NCBI GenBank assembly: GCA_010015655.1
Contig: ML976740.1
Location: forward strand, 122,725 to 186,724
Reading direction: 5' to 3'
DNA from: Bimuria novae-zelandiae CBS 107.79
Lineage: Eukaryota > Ascomycota > Dothideomycetes > Pleosporales > Didymosphaeriaceae
Length of the DNA: 64,000 nucleotides
Below, in pieces: positions 9,789 to 21,277 of the stretch (position 1 is its first letter; every line of letters starts with the position of its first letter). The notes under the pieces were generated by a model. It was given only the letters and a program-made list of their open reading frames with translations, had not been told where the DNA came from and searched no databases. The position numbers were made by a program, and so were the translations under genes.

Positions 9789-11819
9789 ATGAACATTCTG
9801 ACTGCTCGCCAGCACATCCAGAACCAGTCCGCCGCCTCTGTCGTCGAACCGCACTGGGGATACGCCGATAGAGTTATACCCTGTGTTAATGATGCGGGGT
9901 CGTGTAAGTACCTCGATGTGGTGTATGCCGCACACGACATTGGCATGTACTACACCGGCATCATCTGGGCAACCGTCGGCGGCATCCTCGTCGTATGGGC
10001 CATCGGCCGACACTTCCTGCGCACCCACCCATCAGGCGTCGCACTTCCGGAAAAGATCGCAGCAGAAGACGTGAACTCGAGACCAGGTGCGATTCAGCGC
10101 TTTACGACCGCTATTCCTGCGTATGCGCGCCAGTATCTGCTTCCTGATGCGAACCATTTCATCTTTGGTCGCGTTGCGCGCGCCCAAGTCCTGACCTTTC
10201 TGGTCCTTCTCGGCTACCTCACCATCTGGTCGTTTGTGGGCATCTACTGGGGCACGTGGATCACACCCGTGAAGAAAAACCCTGGTGTCTACAATACGCG
10301 AACGAGTTTGGGCCCATTCTCCGATCGGGTCGGTGTCATTGCCTATGCCTTGACACCGCTCTCCGTCATGCTCGCAAGCCGCGAGTCCATCCTGTCGTTG
10401 GTCACTGGTCTCCCCTATCAAAGCTTCAACTTCCTCCACCGCTGGCTTGGCTATGTCATCTTTCTCCAGTCGTCTGTCCACACCATCGGCTGGTGCATTG
10501 TCGAGGTGCGATTGTATCAGCCCCAGCCAACAGTAGCCATCACCTGGATCAGGCAGCTCTACATGATCTGGGGCGTCGTCGCTATGATTCTACTCCTACT
10601 CATCGTTGTCCTATCTACGCCCTGGGGCATCCGCGCGACTGGCTACGAAGCTTTCCGGAAAATACACTACGTGCTCGCCATGGTCTACATCGGCGCCTGC
10701 TGGGGGCACTGGGAACAACTCAAGGTTTTCCTGATCCCAGGCCTCGTCGTTTGGCTCATCGATCGTGCAATCCGTCTCTTCCGCACAGCCCTTCTCCACT
10801 ACAATTTTCTCCCCTCTGGTCGTATGGGCTTCCGCGCCGCATCCGCCGACATCACCTTGTTCAAGGATGAGGCCAACGGCGACGTAGTGAGAATGGATTT
10901 CGACCACCCACACGACGCCTGGGCCGTAGGTCAGCACTTTTACATCATGTTCCCCGAGGGTTCCATCTGGCAATCGCACCCCTTTACGCCGCTCAGCCTC
11001 CCCGTCTTCGGCGCAGATACGCAGAGACACTCGTACCTTTTCCGTGCGAAGGGTGGCGAGACCCGCAAGATCGCTGAACTGACAACTAAGCGTGCTGCTC
11101 GCGCAGCCGATCCGCAGGAATCGCATGATGGACTCATGGGTAGCGCGCGTCTCTCCGTTGTTCTCACTGGCCCCTACGGCGAGCAGACAATGCGCGATCT
11201 CGCGAGCGACTCAAACATTCTCTGCATCGCGGGTGGAACCGGAATCACTTATGTCCTACCTGTACTTCTGGACATAGCGTCTCGACCACAGAATCGCGAT
11301 CGCAAGGTCAGTCTTGTGTGGGTCATTCGCCACCGTGGGGATATCGATTGGGTCGCGCCTGAGCTCGCCCTTTTGAAGCAAAAGTGCAGAAATTTACGAA
11401 CAGCTTTCCACATCTATGTTACAAGGGCGGCCGAGGACTACCACCATGAGCCCAACGTCCCCACTGAGAGCGAGAAGGTCGTCGACACACCGTGCTCACC
11501 AACTAAGGAGATACAACCCATTATTGTCTCGTCTGGCTCGAGCTCTATTTCTGTTTCGTCCGCTCTCTCGGTTCACGGCGTCTCGAAGTCAGAGCTCAAT
11601 CTCGACCACCTTCAGGCGAGGCCCAGTTTACGGGCTCTCGTGGAGGATTTCGTCGCCTCCACAATAAACGGAAGGACCGATGTGTTTGCCTCGGGGCCGG
11701 GCGGGCTAATCAGTGACTTGCGCAGCATCGTCGCGAGCTTGAATAGCGGCGCGGACGTTTGGAAAGGGGATGAAAGGCGCGATATCAGGCTGACGTGTGA
11801 TGATCGGTTGGAGTGGTAG
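9789..11819 (+). CDS. Ferric/cupric reductase (FRE family, NADPH oxidoreductase)
   Basis: An uninterrupted 676-residue frame. An N-terminal membrane helix lies at about residues 55-75, followed by the ferric-reductase transmembrane domain. Its haem-binding histidines are visible in HRWLGY (~217), SVHTIGW (~229), KIHYVLA (~291) and GHWEQ (~307). The FAD-binding motif HPFTPLS is near 396 and a pyrophosphate-contact GPYGE near 460. The NAD(P)-binding AGGTGITY is near 480 and ends with SGPGG near 634. Such enzymes move electrons from cytosolic NADPH through FAD and two haems to extracellular Fe(III) or Cu(II). The FRE C-terminal CGP-type motif has Ser in place of Cys (ASGPGG). It pairs with the divergent Ctr transporter, suggesting reductive copper uptake. 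A TATA-like box lies about 80 bp upstream of the start codon. Confidence 0.93.
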   Translation: MNILTARQHIQNQSAASVVEPHWGYADRVIPCVNDAGSCKYLDVVYAAHDIGMYYTGIIWATVGGILVVWAIGRHFLRTHPSGVALPEKIAAEDVNSRPGAIQRFTTAIPAYARQYLLPDANHFIFGRVARAQVLTFLVLLGYLTIWSFVGIYWGTWITPVKKNPGVYNTRTSLGPFSDRVGVIAYALTPLSVMLASRESILSLVTGLPYQSFNFLHRWLGYVIFLQSSVHTIGWCIVEVRLYQPQPTVAITWIRQLYMIWGVVAMILLLLIVVLSTPWGIRATGYEAFRKIHYVLAMVYIGACWGHWEQLKVFLIPGLVVWLIDRAIRLFRTALLHYNFLPSGRMGFRAASADITLFKDEANGDVVRMDFDHPHDAWAVGQHFYIMFPEGSIWQSHPFTPLSLPVFGADTQRHSYLFRAKGGETRKIAELTTKRAARAADPQESHDGLMGSARLSVVLTGPYGEQTMRDLASDSNILCIAGGTGITYVLPVLLDIASRPQNRDRKVSLVWVIRHRGDIDWVAPELALLKQKCRNLRTAFHIYVTRAAEDYHHEPNVPTESEKVVDTPCSPTKEIQPIIVSSGSSSISVSSALSVHGVSKSELNLDHLQARPSLRALVEDFVASTINGRTDVFASGPGGLISDLRSIVASLNSGADVWKGDERRDIRLTCDDRLEW

Positions 11820-13097
11820 TGTTGCTTTTGTATTTTGTTAGACTTTGATACCCCAATTGCATTCTCTTCCTCCATTTTGCTTGGATAACCTTGGAATGCG
11901 AGAGTGAGTGACTCGACCTAATTCGGCTAGGCGCGGCACGTGGAAGCGTGTCCCCGGGCCTTCTCTTTCGCCTTCGCGTCGTCCAGTTTTCCTACGTTCA
12001 TCATCTAAGCACCCGGGCACATTCAACTTACCCTCATACTTTGCAAGCGTGCTACATGCATGGCGATGGGGGCGCCACAAACACAGATGGCTGAGCGCTG
12101 ACACCAGCGATGGGCCATCTCACGTTCCTTCTCGTGTCATAACCTCGTCCCTTTACTGCCTCTTAGGAAACACACTCATCTCAGCACCTCGTATGCAAGC
12201 CCCCTACGCTATTGAAGATACGCTATCACAATGAAGGAGTGTGCTGAGCGCTGACACCAGCGATACGTCTTTCTCTCAAAACGTGTGATATGGTCTCTTG
12301 GGGGCCGTTTTGTAATTTGATTAGAACCGCAACTGTATGTTTTTATGCCGATATTGCAAAAGAGTCTATATTTGGTTATAGGAAGCCCCGGACGCAGAAT
12401 GGTCGAAAGGGACGCACGAGGAATGAGGAACAAGGAGGGCCAGGCACGCGTAGATTCTGGACCGCCCGTCTGAACGATACTAGATGCGGATACGTCTGGA
12501 CCGCCCCTACTGCATGAACTCCCATGTACTCTGTAGGAGACGCTCTTCTCTTAGACCTCTAATTATGCTGACGACTTATCTCGAGGCATCTTTGCACCCT
12601 CCTGAGATGCTCGCTTAGTGCACCAATCGTTCGCAGAATACATGTAAACCGGCCAGGATGTCTTGATTACATTGGCTTACACACTTCGTCCGACCCCACC
12701 GGCTGGCGCCATCTCTACACGTCTCGTACAACATCTCAGCCTCGGGACTAATATAGACACGGCTGGGAAAATGAGCGCACTATCACGAACCTTCGCACAA
12801 ACCCTACATCCTACGATGATGCGCGTCTCAGCCCGCCCTTTCATCTGAAGGATGAGGCCAGATGACCAAGCCTTCGGTGTGACACTGCTCTTGTTCAGCT
12901 GCCGCTGATGATCAGCCCTGGTCACTGTGCTCGCGAATGGAAAAGTTGGACCGTTAATGTCGCAGCCTGGTCTTCACGTCAAGATGAATTTAAATACGAG
13001 TAAAGGCTGCCGTACTTGTTGTGGGCAGGACTTGAGGCCTTCTCTTCTTTACGAATTGTACATCCTGCGAGGATTACAACCTGCTTGAAGCGTCAGT
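11820..13097. other. Intergenic region with short direct repeats; promoter of the GH55 gene
   Basis: No gene is supported. An exact 21-bp direct repeat lies at 12091-12111 and 12244-12264 (153 bp apart; includes GAGCGCTGACACC). TCTGGACCGCCC also occurs twice, near 12455 and 12497. The last few hundred bases presumably form the promoter of the glucanase gene; no strong TATA box was identified. Confidence 0.5.
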
Positions 13098-15805
13098 ATG
13101 AAGGCACTCCAGCACCTCCTGCATGTCGCAATAGTCACGTCCATTGTCGAAGCAGCGCCACAACGCTCCGACCCGCTGGCAAAAGGCGCGCCGAAGTCCG
13201 CATATTGGCCTGTACCAGCGAATCCAAGGGGTCCTACCCAGCCGTAGGTCATTGACCAACTTCCATGTTCGCACCCCACTTAGTCAACTATAGTACCATA
13301 GCAACAGGCCCTGGTGCCGTCAATCACAATGCATCCTACGACCCAAGCGACATCACCCCCGCGAAACCAGTGAGGGTCGCCAATGCCAAGATTCAAGCTG
13401 CAGCCGCATGCTCTGGTCCTGTGACGAGCAATCCTACCGGCTTCTGGATGGATCAGCAAGATCACACTGGCAACGCAAGAGGATTTGCTCCGTTCTTGGT
13501 AATGGTGTCCTCCTCCCCAGCCAGCCATACGACTAATGCTTTTAGGGCAACTTCTTCACCTACCAGACTTGGCGCAACGTCCAAAGCTACGGTGCCAGAG
13601 GTGATGGCTCTGGAGATCAGACAGAAGCTATTCAAAATGCCTTAAACGACGATAGTCGCGGCGGCACCAGGTACCAGGGTCCGCTCGGTGCGCAGCCCGC
13701 GCATGTTTTCATCCCGAGTGGCACGTATCAACTAGGCTCGAAGCTCGATCTCCGAAAAGGAACGATCATCATGGGCGACCCGAACAACCCTCCTGTGCTG
13801 AAAGCTGCTCCTGGATTCAGTGGAGATACTCTTATAGATGGTCACGACTTCGCAAGTGCTCCAGAGACGAATTTCATGATTCAGTTGCGAAATGTCATCA
13901 TCGAGTAAGTTCTTTTCGTACAGAAAAAGGATCGCTGGTAGCTAATAACCGCAGTACTACATCGGTATTGGCAAGTAAGAAGTTGGTAGCTCTCACTTGG
14001 GGCATAGCACAAGGCTGTGCTCTCGGCAATGTTAAGATCAACATGCCCTCTAGTTCCACTGGACACACAGGCATACTTATCGCAGGTGGTTCCACGATTG
14101 CTGTCACGGACATTCAGATCACGGGTGGTGTTATCGGTATCCAGAACTCAAATCAGCAGGTTGTGTTTAAGAACATTTACTTCAAGTTCTGCACTACGGC
14201 GTACGTCGCAACCGGAGGGTTCAACTCACTATTGCAAGGCGTCACGTTTGATACTTGCGGCGTGGGCATCGACATAACCGGCAATTCGGGTCAGCATGGC
14301 GATGTTATCCTGCTCGACTCAGAGTCTAAGAATTCGGGCAACACCATCGTTTTCAGAGACTCGTCGAACGACTCAGGAAATCGCAACAATCAAGTTGTGA
14401 TTCAGAATCTCAAGCACGACACGACCAATCCCATTGCAGTCACATCGAAGAACCAGGTCGTGCTTGCAGCCAGAGCTACAGTTGATACATGGGCATGGGG
14501 CAACGCAGTGCCAGGGCAGTACGTGAAGGGCCAGACGTACCCTAATGGGCGGCCCGGTGCCCTTCTCGATGCGTCTCAAAATTTCTTCATGAAAGATGCA
14601 CCGACATATGCAGGATACGCCAATGACCAGATTGTGAACGTAAAGAATGCTGGATTTGATGTGAAGGGCGATGGAAGGACGGATGATTCTGCGGCTCTCA
14701 ACGCGATTCTTGCCCAGAATGCGGCCAACTGCAAGATCACGTAAGTCCAATTCCATTCTCCAAGAGGAAACAAACGCGCTGACAAGAGCCTAGGTATTTC
14801 CCCTACGGTGTCTACATAGTCCTTTCCACCCTCTTCATCCCACCAGGGTCACGCATTGTAGGTGAGGCTTGGCCCGTTATCAGCGGCGCAGGCGCCAACT
14901 TCAAAGACGCGAACAACCCCATCCCCATCGTCAAAGTTGGCAACCCGAACGATGTGGGTGTCGCCCAGATCTCAGACATGCGCTTCACGGTTGCAGAGCC
15001 TCTAGCTGGAGCAAAGATTATGGAGTGGAACATAGAAGGTTCCCAGAAGGGTGATGTCGGCATCTGGAACTCCATCGTCAACATTGGTGGTTTCCGAGAC
15101 TCTACCGTCACTAGTTCCTGCGGCTCTCAGGATCCTTGCCAAGCTGCCCACACCGGTGTGCATCTCACAACAAGCAGCTCTGTGTACGTGCAAAACCTCT
15201 GGGTTTGGACAGCCGACCACTCGGAAGATGGCTCAGCCCCTCTCCAAATCATTTCAACTGGACGCGGCATCCTCGTTGAGTCTACGAAGGCAACCTGGCT
15301 GGTAGGTAGCGGATCTGAGCACCACTGGTTCTACGGATATAGCTTCAACAACGCTCAGAACGTATACGCTGGCCTCCTCCAAGTCGAATCACCATACATG
15401 CAAGGTCGTGGCGCCGTACAAGTGGCGCCCGCGCCGTGGACCGCGCGCAACGGCGACCCCGATTTCTCGTGGTGCGCAGGTGGCGACGGATACTGCCGCT
15501 CCAGCGTCGGCATCAACGTTCAAAACTCCCAGAATATCTTCCTTTACTCTAGCAGTACCTGGGCATTCTTCGACGGCACGTGGAACGGCGACTATGGGCA
15601 GGGAAATCAGTGCGGAGTGACTGATGGAACGTTCTGCCAGGCGAATATGAACCGTGTGACGGGCAAAACGAGCAGTCTGAGCTGGTATGGGGTTAATACG
15701 AAGGCAGGCGAGACTATGATTCTGGATGGGCAGAGCAACCCGAAGAAGCTTAATAACCCTGGAGGGTGGGGTGGGATCCTGATGGCGTATATAACGTTCG
15801 CGTAG
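13098..15805 (+). CDS. Secreted GH55 exo-beta-1,3-glucanase
   Basis: Exons 13098-13243, 13294-13498, 13546-13904, 13955-14740 and 14794-15805 join in frame to 835 residues; introns are 47-53 nt. An N-terminal signal peptide (MKALQHLLHVAIVTSIVEA) indicates secretion. Two pectate-lyase-3-like beta-helix modules begin at SYGARGDGSGD (~130) and FDVKGDGRTDD (~470), the double beta-helix plan of GH55. Other family landmarks are DHTGNARG, LTWGIAQGCAL, SEHHWFYGYSFNNAQN and the C-terminal GGWGG. GH55 enzymes release glucose or short products from beta-1,3-glucan such as fungal cell wall or callose. For the first intron, the acceptor at 13293 was chosen because the AG at 13283 leads straight into a stop. 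The catalytic acid was not assigned. Confidence 0.92.
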
Positions 15806-16036
15806 ATGCGGGGCTGATTTGCACTGCAGAGGGGCATACAACGGCATACCAATGCCAAAAAAGGGTCAGGGAAACAAAATTCCGGGCTCTGAGAGCAAAT
15901 ATAAGACATCTACCAAGGCTCGCCGAGTACCGTACTAGACACATATATGCGTGAACATTTCAACCCTCCTTCATCACTTCTCCAAAATTGGCTCGAGCTA
16001 CACACCGCCGCGCATCACGGCACGTTCAGTCCCCAT

Positions 16037-16695
16037 TTAGCCATTGTAGACTTCCGCGAAAGCCAGTCTAGGATCATCTCGAGAGATCGTCTCTAGTCCT
16101 CCCTCCGTCATGTAAGTCTCAACACCACGCGGCTCAGGGTACCTGTCGTGATCCCAACGCTCCTCAACCGGCTTAGTGATCCAATCCTTATAGTACGCCC
16201 TAAACGTCCATTCGTTGACGGCATTGTTCAGTATTTGCGCTGCCATCCGCTTCTCCTCACCAGGCTGTGCATCCTGCGCCTTCTCAAGGAGCGGCATGAT
16301 GTGTTCGAGGTGGTAGTTGATCAGGCCTTCCATCTTGTCGAAGCCAAGAGGCTTTCGGTCAGCGCGGACGTCGATGATGGTGCGCAGCATGATTGGCTCG
16401 TAGGGTTTGGGGTGGTCGAGGAGCGCGTCGTAGGTCGGCGCCATCCAGCGGTTCTGGGAGACGTCGTCTTCCTGGAGAAAGATTCGTCCAGCCTTGCTCT
16501 CCCAGGGGAGCACTCCACGGGCGCCCCAGTCCATGGCGGACGTATAGTTGCGGTCGCGGGGGAACTGGGTCGTCAACAGAGGGAAGCCTGTGCCGCGGAA
16601 ATAGGCGGGATAGGGATGTCATTGGTGAAGATGTTGTGGGAGGCGGGGAGGATAACTGGCTCAAACTGGGCGCGCGTCGCCTCCAAGGTATTATT
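16037..16695 (-). pseudogene. Truncated, frameshifted remnant of an unrecognised conserved gene
   Basis: On the minus strand, 16576-16037 encodes about 180 residues ending in a proper stop. It contains well-formed protein sequence (DWGARGVLPWESK, QEDDVSQNRWMAP, YPEPRGVETYMTEGG). Upstream, a second frame (16690 to about 16612; LPASHNIFTND) continues the same protein if one base is missing near 16610-16618. The 5' end breaks off at about 16695 into AT-rich DNA, so the N-terminus and promoter are gone. I do not recognise the family. A spliced functional gene is unlikely because no GT..AG pair resolves the shift and no upstream exon is left. Confidence 0.6.
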
Positions 16696-17080
16696 TATGC
16701 TAATTTAAAACTGGTAATAAAGGTACTAAAGAATTATTAATAGGAAGACCAATCTTTAGCCCCGCGCGATACGTTCGAAGATGGTGAAGTCGAGGATAAC
16801 GATGTTATACCTGTCGACACGGATGTTGAGTGGGAAGAGGGAGACGATGAAAGTGAGGACGAGGACTAGGAGGGTGGAAATGGAGAGGAAGCGGGAGCTT
16901 CGTCCGTTCTACGAGGCAACCGATGACGAGCGATGATAGCCGACGGCAAGTGAGATCATAGCTGCCGAAAAGTGCGATGATAGCTAGGCTTTTCTTTTTC
17001 TTCTGACGAGTAATATGATAGACCCAATGCACCCAAATCTGTTGTGCTCGAAAATCGGGGAAAATCTTGACAAAACCTTA
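16696..17080 (+). other. Mixed relic sequence at the edge of the AT-rich block
   Basis: About 55 bases of AT-rich DNA are followed from 16757 by GC-balanced sequence. In this, a short plus-strand frame reads as an acidic C-terminal tail (EWEEGDDESEDED and stop at about 16868). It may be the tail of a transposase or another broken gene; nothing more can be supported. The sequence ends at the left target site of the next transposon. Confidence 0.35.
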
Positions 17081-17130
17081 CCGTGTCTTGGTGGTCAATG
17101 CACGTCGTAACTCAATGCACGCGCAACACC
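17081..17130 (+). repeat. Left terminal inverted repeat of the 17.1-19.2 kb transposon
   Basis: The 50-bp terminus pairs with 19134-19183 on the opposite strand and follows TA. It is much richer in GC and CpA than the adjacent interior. Confidence 0.85.
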
Positions 17131-19133
17131 AAAACCTAGGGTAGCAATATAAGGCTATAGAGACCTATATAAAAGCAATTATTATAAGAATTTTTGTAGT
17201 TAACGTCTCCTAGGCCTGTTAAGAATTACTAACTGCTTATATTATAGATATTAACTTAATATTTTAATTTTTTAGCTACTACGTGATAATAATATTAATA
17301 GCGTAAATACTACTATATTAATATATATAGGTGCTAGCGTAGATTTCTATCTTTTTATAACTTTATAAGTAGCTTTTAAGGCTCTTTAACTTCCTTTTTT
17401 AGTAATTTAAAAATATTTTTAGAGTTATTATTAAGCCTTATAAGCCTATTAATAAAAAAGGTACTTAGTAGCCTAATTAGTTCTTCCTAGTGCGTGTATT
17501 TCTAACTACTACGCGCGTAATACGTCTTACCTATAATAAGTAAGCTTTAAGCTACTAGCTAGCCCTATAAGCTTTTACTTACTTACTTTTTTAAAAATAT
17601 AATTATTAGTTTTTAGTATATTTTTAGTATTAAGGATCGCGTGCCTACTATATACTATAAAATAATAATAAAATAGCTTTTTTATAATACTCTTTAGGTA
17701 AAGTAAAAAGTAAAAATCTATTTTATTTTAAGCGTTTCTTTTTAGTAGTTAAAACCTTTTATACGCCTTAATTTCGTACTTTATAAGCTAAGCTTATATA
17801 ATAATTAAATATATAGTTTAACTGAGCTTTTTAGGCCTTTTACCAGCCATTATATTATTATAAGGCTTTAAAAGCCTATTAGTTTTTCTTTAATTTAATA
17901 TACTAATTAGTAAAGTTTAGCTTTTCTATAATTTTTACTTAAGTATGCGCTATTAAATTACTTAAAAATAATTATTAAATCTAAAGGTAAGATACTTATA
18001 GTCTTAAAGGTCTAAAATATTAACAATTACTTTATAGTACTAACCTAGGCCTTCTATAATAGGGTAAAGAAGTTTTGTTTAGTAATTAAAACTAGTCTTT
18101 AGCTTTTATAAAGAATGGTTAAGAGCTTAGCTAAGTAAGTAGCTAAGAGAGACTTAAATACGTAGACGTTAGCTATAATATATATATTAAATAAGGAGGA
18201 CATATAGCTAAAAGCACCTTATTTTAGTTATTATAATTAATAAAATTTATAGTAATGTAAGATCTATAACTATTTAGAAAAAATAATTAATAGGCTTATT
18301 AAGCTTTTTCCTTAGTACAGTAATTCAGTACCTGCTATAGCTATACTAGCCTTGTTAAATTATATAACTAGTTAGAGGTAGATAAGGTAATAAACGCTAT
18401 ATAGTATTAAAAAACAAATTTCTCTACCTAACTTAATTTTAGGCTTTAAGAGGTAGACTAATAAATAAGTATAGGATCTAGGGTAGATTTATTAGTGTAT
18501 ATATATAGTAAGTAAATTTTTTTAATTATTATTATAGATTAATTACTATATGCGCTTGCTTATATAAAGAGGTTTACTTAAGATCTTTTTTAAGTAGAAG
18601 GTAATGCTAAGTAGGATACCTTTATTATTTATATTCTCAATATACTAAGGCTTAATCTAATACTACTTAATCTTTTACCATAGAAAAAAAATGTCTTATA
18701 TTTAGCTAGAGAATTAACTTTATAGTATTTACTATTAATACTAGTTATTTATTAAAATATTAAAAGTTTAGCGTTGCACCTAGTAAACTAATTAATTTAT
18801 AATAACTAATATTTTTTTAGGCAATAGTAGACGCGAAGCTTTATATTATTTACTATATAAAAGGAAGGCTATATTTAGTAAAGCGTTTAATATATTATAA
18901 AAACACCTTTTCTTATTATAAGTGAAGATTTTAATAGTTATTATTCTTAACTACACGAGACTAGTTTTTAGCCTAATACCTTTTACTTAACGTAGATCAC
19001 TTAATGCTATACTAACGCGCTAATTTTATATACATAAATTATTCTTTAGGCTTTAATAATTTAATAGTACTAATTATAGCCTTAATTAGATCTATACTAG
19101 TAGAGTTATTGCGTGTTAAAGATAGCGTGTGTT

Positions 19134-19183
19134 AGTGTTGCGCGTGCATTGAGTTACGACATGCATTGACCACCAAGACACGG
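19134..19183 (-). repeat. Right terminal inverted repeat of the 17.1-19.2 kb transposon
   Basis: Inverse copy of 17081-17130 with about two mismatches, followed by TA at 19184-19185. Confidence 0.85.
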
Positions 19184-19347
19184 TAATTATTTTCGCGCGC
19201 CAGCCACTTTGTATACGATATCTGAACGCCAGCGGTACGCGCCATATCTCTCCACAACGTTGTCCCTATAAGTTAAAGGTATAGATTTACGTGTAGGGGT
19301 CTATACTGACTGTTTTTTTTTTTGGTGTTGCAGACGTCTCAGTAATC

Positions 19348-19990
19348 ATGTACGCTGACGTAGGCCTCTCCACACAGTCTCGTCGACGCGACGTCGCCCC
19401 GCCCCGATCACCCAGTCCTGTATATCTCGATCGCGGACTCTCTACTCGTACTCGCCATAATATTAAACGCTTTCTACGCTTAGGTTGGCATCTGGATGCT
19501 ATTGCTAGACGCGAGCGTTGCTCTAGGCATGCTATTAGTAATGTGCAAGAAAATATATAGAGATATAGCAATGTCCATTGACCTCTGCAAGTCAGATTAT
19601 TTAGACTACTGGCTATATTTAATGAAGATAGTGAGGCGTTATTTAATAAGCTTATTTATTCTAGTTAGACATATTAAAATAAAATAATAAAGTAGTTCGT
19701 AATAAAGCGTAATTATTACGTCTCTTATTAAACTATCTAATAACACCTAGTTAAGAAGTAATAAGTACGCGGAAACTACGCCCCTTTTTGAATAATTAAA
19801 ATAAGAACTTAAAGTAAGCATACTAAGTAAGGATAAGTTACTATTCGTAGAAGAAATTTTACTTAATTAATAAGAAAATTTTTAATAAGAAGAGTAGCTA
19901 GAGATATTTATTAATTTACTAAATACGTAAATTTACTACCTTATTAAAAGATAATTATAGCTAAGAAACTAGCATTCCTTATCCTAGACT
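19348..19990 (+). pseudogene. Tc1-type transposase relic, N-terminal part
   Basis: The first 70 codons (19348-19557) are intact and give a Ser/Pro/Arg-rich leader. A helix-turn-helix-like stretch follows (TRHNIKRFLRLGWHLDAIAR then CSRHAISNVQENI), as at the N-terminus of fungal Tc1-type transposases. From about 19560 onward the sequence turns AT-rich and the frame continues only through stops (residues equivalent to the second DNA-binding helix can be guessed). No DDE part was found downstream. RIP thus affected the distal part much more than the first 210 bases. Confidence 0.6.
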
Positions 19991-20379
19991 TGTATCGGCG
20001 CAGGTCACTCAAAGGATCGATGTTGGCGTATCTCCTAGCAGAGACATGTGGGAGTGCGTGTATAAGAATGTAGCCTCGAATGAATTAAGTGCCTATAGGC
20101 CTGGTACGAAAGGATACGGAAAAGGTACTGAACTACAAAGGCCCCAAGCTCCTCTAAATACACCTCTTCCCAGATGGCTAGCTAGCACATAACTGCCATA
20201 GGTTGACCGTCGGTCTGATGGATCCGAAATAGGTCCGAATCGGATTCGTAGTTCCCCATCGGTCTGATAGATCCGAAATTGGTCCGATACGGATGAGTGT
20301 CGGTTTTCGGATGATCTCGAATCCTGTCTTGACTGGCCAAGGGTTCTCGTGTCGACGAGCGATTGTTCCTGTTACAAGA
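19991..20379. repeat. GC-balanced patch with an imperfect 35-bp direct repeat
   Basis: A GC-balanced patch lies between RIP-degraded elements. Positions 20211-20245 and 20260-20294 are near copies, each starting CGGTCTGAT and holding ATCCGA and TCGGAT arms as an internal inverted repeat. No gene is recognisable. It could be the end of another, otherwise lost, mobile element. Confidence 0.5.
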
Positions 20380-21012
20380 CTAATTTATATAATACTATAG
20401 TATTCTAAAAATAATTATTAACGATAGAGACAAGCTCTTTACCTTAAACTACTAAACCACGCTTATAGCACTTATTAGAATAAAATAAAAGCTATCTATA
20501 GCTTATTACCTATAACGGACGGACAAACAGAACGTATAAATTAGATAATTAAGACATATCTACGTATCTACTACAACGACTAGAAGAATAACTAAATTAC
20601 CCTACTACCTGTAGAACAATTACCGTATAATAATAAAGTATTAGTAGTAACTAGATATACACTATTCTATGCAAATTACAAAAGACACCTATATCTCTTT
20701 AATTAAATATTTTCTACAGTAATTAGAAGAGAAGAAGTAATTAACATAGCAGAAACTATAAAAACTATATATAAATAACTCTAAGAGAACCTTAAGAAGG
20801 CTTAATAGTGAAGCATTTTATATACTAACAATAAATAAAAAATAGCACCTTAACTAGAAAAGGGGAATAAAGTATATCTACTTATAAAAAATCTTTAAAC
20901 CTAGAAGAAAAAGCACAAGAAACTAGATTATATTAAAATTAGACTATTTTTTATTTCTAAATAAATATTACTAGTTAACTATTAATTAGAACTACTACTA
21001 GACGCTAAAACA
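20380..21012 (+). mobile_element. Gypsy-type integrase relic, left part (interrupted by a Copia-type element)
   Basis: Plus-strand sequence, degraded by RIP, still reads as the end of a Gypsy integrase: an equivalent of TDGQTER near 20516, then a DW..LLP..AEFAYNN-like block near 20578-20640, and a basic linker to 21012. The 3.9-kb Copia-type element is inserted here. The continuation, a chromodomain-like tail, is at 24923-25330. Confidence 0.65.
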
Positions 21013-21017
21013 CACCT

Positions 21018-21277
21018 TGTCCGTACGCAGGGGCGATACGGCGAAGGGTATTCTATAAGGCCCAACACGTGATCACGTGGTTGTCTTATGTAATGTCCGT
21101 GCGTAGCTCGCCTCTTAAAATATCGCCACCTTTATTTATACAATAAAGAGATAGAGTAATTATATAAACTAGTTACCCTTTTTATTACTCTATACGCTAT
21201 GCACACCGTATAAAACCTTTTACTTTATTACACTATACTTACCCTATATATAGCTAGCTATAAAAGTCCTATTAACA
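21018..21277 (+). repeat. 5' LTR of the Copia-type element
   Basis: A 260-bp repeat matching 24658-24917, with differences mostly of C/T or G/A type. It keeps GC-rich stretches such as GGGGCGATACGGCGAAGGG. Confidence 0.88.

Larger units (their letters stand above)
17081..19183. mobile_element. RIP-saturated DNA transposon with ~50-bp terminal inverted repeats and TA target duplication
   Basis: The left end (17081-17130, beginning CCGTGTCTTGGTGGTCAATG) is repeated in inverse at 19134-19183 with about two differences. TA flanks both ends (17079-17080 and 19184-19185), the target duplication of Tc1/mariner-type elements, including fungal Fot1/Molly-like families. The 2.1-kb interior is AT-rich with almost no CpA and no open frame, so transposase function is lost. 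The TIRs themselves keep several CpA steps. Confidence 0.85.

Noticed and set aside
13098..13293. Acceptor AG at 13282-13283 for the first GH55 intron
   Set aside because: It would lead directly into an in-frame TAG; the AG at 13292-13293 keeps the frame open with the standard donor GTAGGT.
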